A DNA stretch of 64,000 nucleotides, taken from the NCBI GenBank assembly GCA_963791235.1, contig CAWBRW010000029.1:1054001-1118000 (forward strand), written 5' to 3'. The DNA comes from JALORV01 sp963791235 (GTDB lineage: Bacteria > Pseudomonadota > Gammaproteobacteria > Burkholderiales > Burkholderiaceae_F). Under the pieces are notes generated by a model. That model ran no database searches. It was given only the letters and a program-made list of their open reading frames with translations, and was not told the origin of the DNA. Positions 61,550-64,000 of the stretch are shown piece after piece. Both the position numbers and the translations under genes were made by a program. Within the stretch, counting starts at the first letter, position 1. Every line of letters begins with the position of its first letter.

Positions 61550-61576
61550 CGCGGGCGCTGCCACTGACCGTGCAGT

Positions 61577-61846
61577 GATCGCTCGAACGTCATTGATGAG
61601 TTCTCGCGGTCTGGCGCGATCGCCGAGTCACTGGCCAGCGTTGTCGCGACCAGTGGCGCGATGCTTGACATGCTGCTGTGGTCGATCATCGCGCTGCTGG
61701 TGTAGCTGATCAGGTTGGCGATCCTGCGACGGATGCTGCCGGCGCTGAACCGCCATGTCGCCGAAGGCCAGCAGGCGAGCGGCGTGTTCGTCGGCGCGCT
61801 CGCGTTGTCGGTCGGCATCATCAACGCCGCCGCCTTGCTGCTCTGA
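61577..61846 (+). pseudogene. Decayed DUF350 (YjfL-like) membrane protein gene
   Basis: The plus strand reads SNVIDEFSRSGAIAESLASV, then ATSGAMLDMLLWSIIALLV, an in-frame TAG (61703-61705), and LIRLAILRRMLPALNRHVAE with GVFVGALALSVGIINAAALL before a TGA. The spacing and the end motif (ALSVGIINAA) are those of the second half of DUF350 proteins. The first half is missing and no start is present. It is a truncated relic next to the lipoprotein gene. Confidence 0.7.
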
Positions 61847-61982
61847 CGTCCGGGCTACGGCCGCCTGTCGCGCGGGCCGAACACAGCCGGGTGTGCCACT
61901 CCCGGGCGGGCCGGCTTCGTCTACGCTCCGTCCTTGCCGAGGGACTCGGCGACCAACAGCACACGAGAACGGGACAACGCGC

Positions 61983-62780
61983 ATGCTGCTGTGCCAGATC
62001 AGCGATCCGCACATCGTGCCGAGAGGCCGGCTGGCCTATGGCCGCATTGACACGGCGAGCATGCTCGAGCGCTGCGTCAGCAAGGTGCTCGCGTTACCGC
62101 GCCAGCCCGATGCGACCGTTGTCACCGGGGACCTCACCGACCATGCCACGGCGGAGGAGTACGGCACGCTGCGCGAGCTGCTCGCGCCGATCGCGGCCCG
62201 TATGCCGCTGTACCTTGCGGTCGGCAACCACGACGACCGCGATGCGCTGCGGGCCGCCTATCCGGAGCATGGTCATCTCGCCGGCGCGAGCGGCTTTGTC
62301 CAATATGTCGTCGACGACTTTCCGGTGCGGCTCATCGTGCTCGACACGCTAATTCCCGGTGCGCCCGGTGGCCGCTTGTGCGCCGATCGCCTGCGTTGGC
62401 TCGACCAGACCCTGGCGGCCTCGCGCAGGCCGACGATCGTGGCGCAGCACCACCCGCCGCTCGTGACTGGCCTCACGATCATGGACGAAATGGCGCTTGA
62501 GGATCCCGCCGCTGAGGCGGCGATCCTCAGCAAGCACCCGCATGTCGAACGCGTGATCTGCGGGCACTACCATCGCAACATCCAGGCGCGCTTTGGCGGG
62601 ACGATCGCTTCGGTGTGCCCGAGCGCGGCCCATCAGCTGATGCTGAACCTGGTTCCCGGCGCGGACATCCGCTTTACGTTCGAGCCCTCGGAGTTCCATC
62701 TTCACTTCTGGAACGGTTCGCAGGTGATCACGCATACGGAAGTCGTTGAAGACTTCCCGAGCTGGGGGTCACGCGACTGA
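61983..62780 (+). CDS. CpdA-like metallophosphoesterase (putative cAMP phosphodiesterase)
   Basis: 265-aa cytoplasmic class III cyclic-nucleotide phosphodiesterase-type enzyme. All metal-site motifs are intact: QISDPHI (Asp8, His10), VTGDLTDHA, VGNHDDRDA, VAQHHPP and CGHYHRNIQ. It resembles CpdA, which hydrolyses cAMP. It lies 66 bp upstream of a class III cyclase gene on the same strand, which supports a cyclic-nucleotide role. Other phosphodiester substrates cannot be excluded. Confidence 0.85.
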   Translation: MLLCQISDPHIVPRGRLAYGRIDTASMLERCVSKVLALPRQPDATVVTGDLTDHATAEEYGTLRELLAPIAARMPLYLAVGNHDDRDALRAAYPEHGHLAGASGFVQYVVDDFPVRLIVLDTLIPGAPGGRLCADRLRWLDQTLAASRRPTIVAQHHPPLVTGLTIMDEMALEDPAAEAAILSKHPHVERVICGHYHRNIQARFGGTIASVCPSAAHQLMLNLVPGADIRFTFEPSEFHLHFWNGSQVITHTEVVEDFPSWGSRD

Positions 62781-62846
62781 TCGGTACGCCATGTTCCTTC
62801 GCTCCGTGATCGAGTCATCGCCCCAGGCGAGCAGGGAGACCCGCGC

Positions 62847-64000
62847 ATGGTGAAGTGCCCCGCCTGCGGCGAAGAGAACCCGCCCAAGTTCCGGCTGTGC
62901 GGCTACTGCGGCGCGCCACTGGCCGCGGCTGCCGCGGCAGCGCTGCCTGCACACGAGGTGCGCAAGACCGTCACGCTCGTCTTCACTGACTTGAAGGATT
63001 CGACGGCGCTGGGCGAGCGCCTCGACAGCGAGGCGCTGCATGAGGTGAAGGAGCGCTACTTCGGCGCGATGGCCGAGGAGATCAAGCGTCACGGCGGCAA
63101 GATCGAGAAATACATCGGCGACGCGATCATGGCGGTGTTCGGGCTGCCGCGCGCGCACGAGGACGATGCCCTCCGCGCCGTGCGCGCCGCCGTCGGCATG
63201 CGCGACAAGCTCAAGGAACTCAACGCGACGCTGGAAAAACACTTCGGTGTCACGCTGGCCGCACGCACCGGCGTCAACACCGGCGAGGTGGTCGCCCTCG
63301 ACGACCCGACGGCCGACCAGAAGCTCGCCACCGGCGATGCCGTCAACGTGACCGCGCGGCTCGAGGCCGCGGCGCCGGCCAACGAGATCTACATCGGTGA
63401 CGTCACCTACCGACTGGTACGCGATGCAGTCGAGGCCGAGGCGGTCGAACCGCTGACGCTGAAGGGCAAGTCGCAACCGGTACCGGCTTTTCGCATCATC
63501 AGCGCGCAGGGGCTGTACGGCAACGAGCGACGGGTCGACACGCCCGTCGTCGGCCGTGACGCTGAACTGGCGGCGCTGCTGGCCTCGTGGGACGCGGCCG
63601 TCGCAACGAAGCGGGCACGCCTCGTCACGGTCATTGCCGATGCCGGGGTCGGCAAGTCGAGGTTGGTACGCGAGTTGATGGACCGCGTCAGCGGTCAGGC
63701 CCGACTCGTGTTCGGCCGCTGCCTCGCCTACGGGGAGGGGATCACCTTCTGGCCGCTGCGCGAGATGGTGGTGGCGGCGGCGGAGATCGATCGCGACGAC
63801 ACGCCCGAGATCGCTCGCGCCAAGCTGCTCGAATGTGTCGGCGACGAGGAAGTCGCCGACCGCCTCGCCTCGGCTGCGGGCCTGAGTCCGCGGCAGTTCC
63901 CGCTGCACGAGATCAATTGGGGCGCGCGGCGCTTCCTGCAGATCCTGGCGAAGGACGGCCCGGTGCTTGCGATGATCGACGACATTCATTGGGCCGAACC
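62847..64000 (+). CDS. Class III adenylate cyclase with zinc ribbon and AAA/ATPase domain (partial)
   Basis: 384 codons seen; the gene runs off the window. Residues 1-22 form a zinc ribbon (Cys4, Cys7, Cys18, Cys21). The cyclase domain (about 40-225) keeps metal Asp48 (VFTDLKDST) and Asp92 (YIGDAIMAVFG), Lys88, and Asn167/Arg171 (GDAVNVTARLEAA), so it should be active. An AAA-type ATPase begins near 235 with Walker A DAGVGKSRL and reaches Walker B LAMIDDIHWAE at the edge. Family members continue with TPR repeats to about 1000 aa. ATG 62847 follows GCAGGGAGA. Confidence 0.9.
   Translation, partial: MVKCPACGEENPPKFRLCGYCGAPLAAAAAAALPAHEVRKTVTLVFTDLKDSTALGERLDSEALHEVKERYFGAMAEEIKRHGGKIEKYIGDAIMAVFGLPRAHEDDALRAVRAAVGMRDKLKELNATLEKHFGVTLAARTGVNTGEVVALDDPTADQKLATGDAVNVTARLEAAAPANEIYIGDVTYRLVRDAVEAEAVEPLTLKGKSQPVPAFRIISAQGLYGNERRVDTPVVGRDAELAALLASWDAAVATKRARLVTVIADAGVGKSRLVRELMDRVSGQARLVFGRCLAYGEGITFWPLREMVVAAAEIDRDDTPEIARAKLLECVGDEEVADRLASAAGLSPRQFPLHEINWGARRFLQILAKDGPVLAMIDDIHWAE

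Noticed and set aside
1..64000. tRNA, rRNA, CRISPR arrays, prophage, IS transposases
   Set aside because: I looked for these and saw none. Small RNAs without obvious structure could be missed by eye.

Overview
The window is high-GC proteobacterial chromosome, most likely a betaproteobacterium of the Burkholderiales or a close uncultured relative. The signs are gene families and gene order: leuS-lptE-holA-proA in one operon, thrB-DUF2782-LOG next to polA, a 64-residue DUF3460 protein in front of scpA, a BPSS1780-type membrane protein, and pilT-pilU beside yggS. This placement is inference; there is no rRNA in the window and I see no tRNA or CRISPR array.

Layout. 1-3.3 kb: yggS (cut by the window edge), the pilus retraction ATPases pilT/pilU and a glutathione peroxidase. 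3.3-8.2 kb: a three-gene, less GC-rich cassette on the minus strand (cyclase-TPR regulator, vanadium-haloperoxidase-like protein with a Gly-Gly-Thr repeat, subtilisin-like protease) that looks acquired. 8.3-27.4 kb: housekeeping genes (rlmL-like, hemJ, proA, holA, lptE, leuS, uvrD, thrB, LOG, polA, TSUP transporter, scpA). 27.4-35.0 kb: a six-subunit membrane complex related to hydrogenase-4 and complex I. Its large subunit lacks the four NiFe cysteines, so it is an 'Ehr'-type energy-converting complex and not a hydrogenase. It is headed by a ribbon-helix-helix regulator gene and interrupted by a 273-bp structured palindromic element. 35-47.5 kb: a c-type cytochrome with an FNR-like box, metG, the kdpFABC potassium pump with kdpDE, and mrp. 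47.5-49.3 kb: a methyltransferase and about 0.8 kb of decayed sequence holding a beta-propeller pseudogene. 49.3-61.1 kb: a periplasmic oxidation region with a TRAP transporter, a GMC oxidoreductase, a PQQ-associated beta-propeller, a Sel1 protein, a MauG-like dihaem peroxidase, cytochrome b561, an ankyrin protein, a PQQ alcohol dehydrogenase and a dihaem cytochrome c. 61.1-64 kb: a lipoprotein, a DUF350 pseudogene, a CpdA-like phosphodiesterase and a second class III cyclase that runs off the end.

How the genes fit together. The 49-61 kb block reads as capture and oxidation of an alcohol or polyol. The periplasmic PQQ dehydrogenase would pass electrons to the adjacent dihaem cytochrome c, the TRAP system would import a carboxylate, and the GMC flavoenzyme would oxidise an alcohol in the cytoplasm. 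The Ehr-like operon should couple a redox reaction to ion movement, but no electron-input module is encoded beside it.

Caution on sequence quality. Many otherwise well-conserved genes (Ehr small, large and HyfF-like subunits, kdpA, kdpB, kdpC, kdpE, the GMC oxidoreductase, the beta-propeller, the cytochrome c4 and the DUF1330 gene) are broken by single-base indels, nearly all of them one extra base. They are densest in kdpABC. I treat these as probable sequencing or assembly errors and give frame-corrected gene spans.
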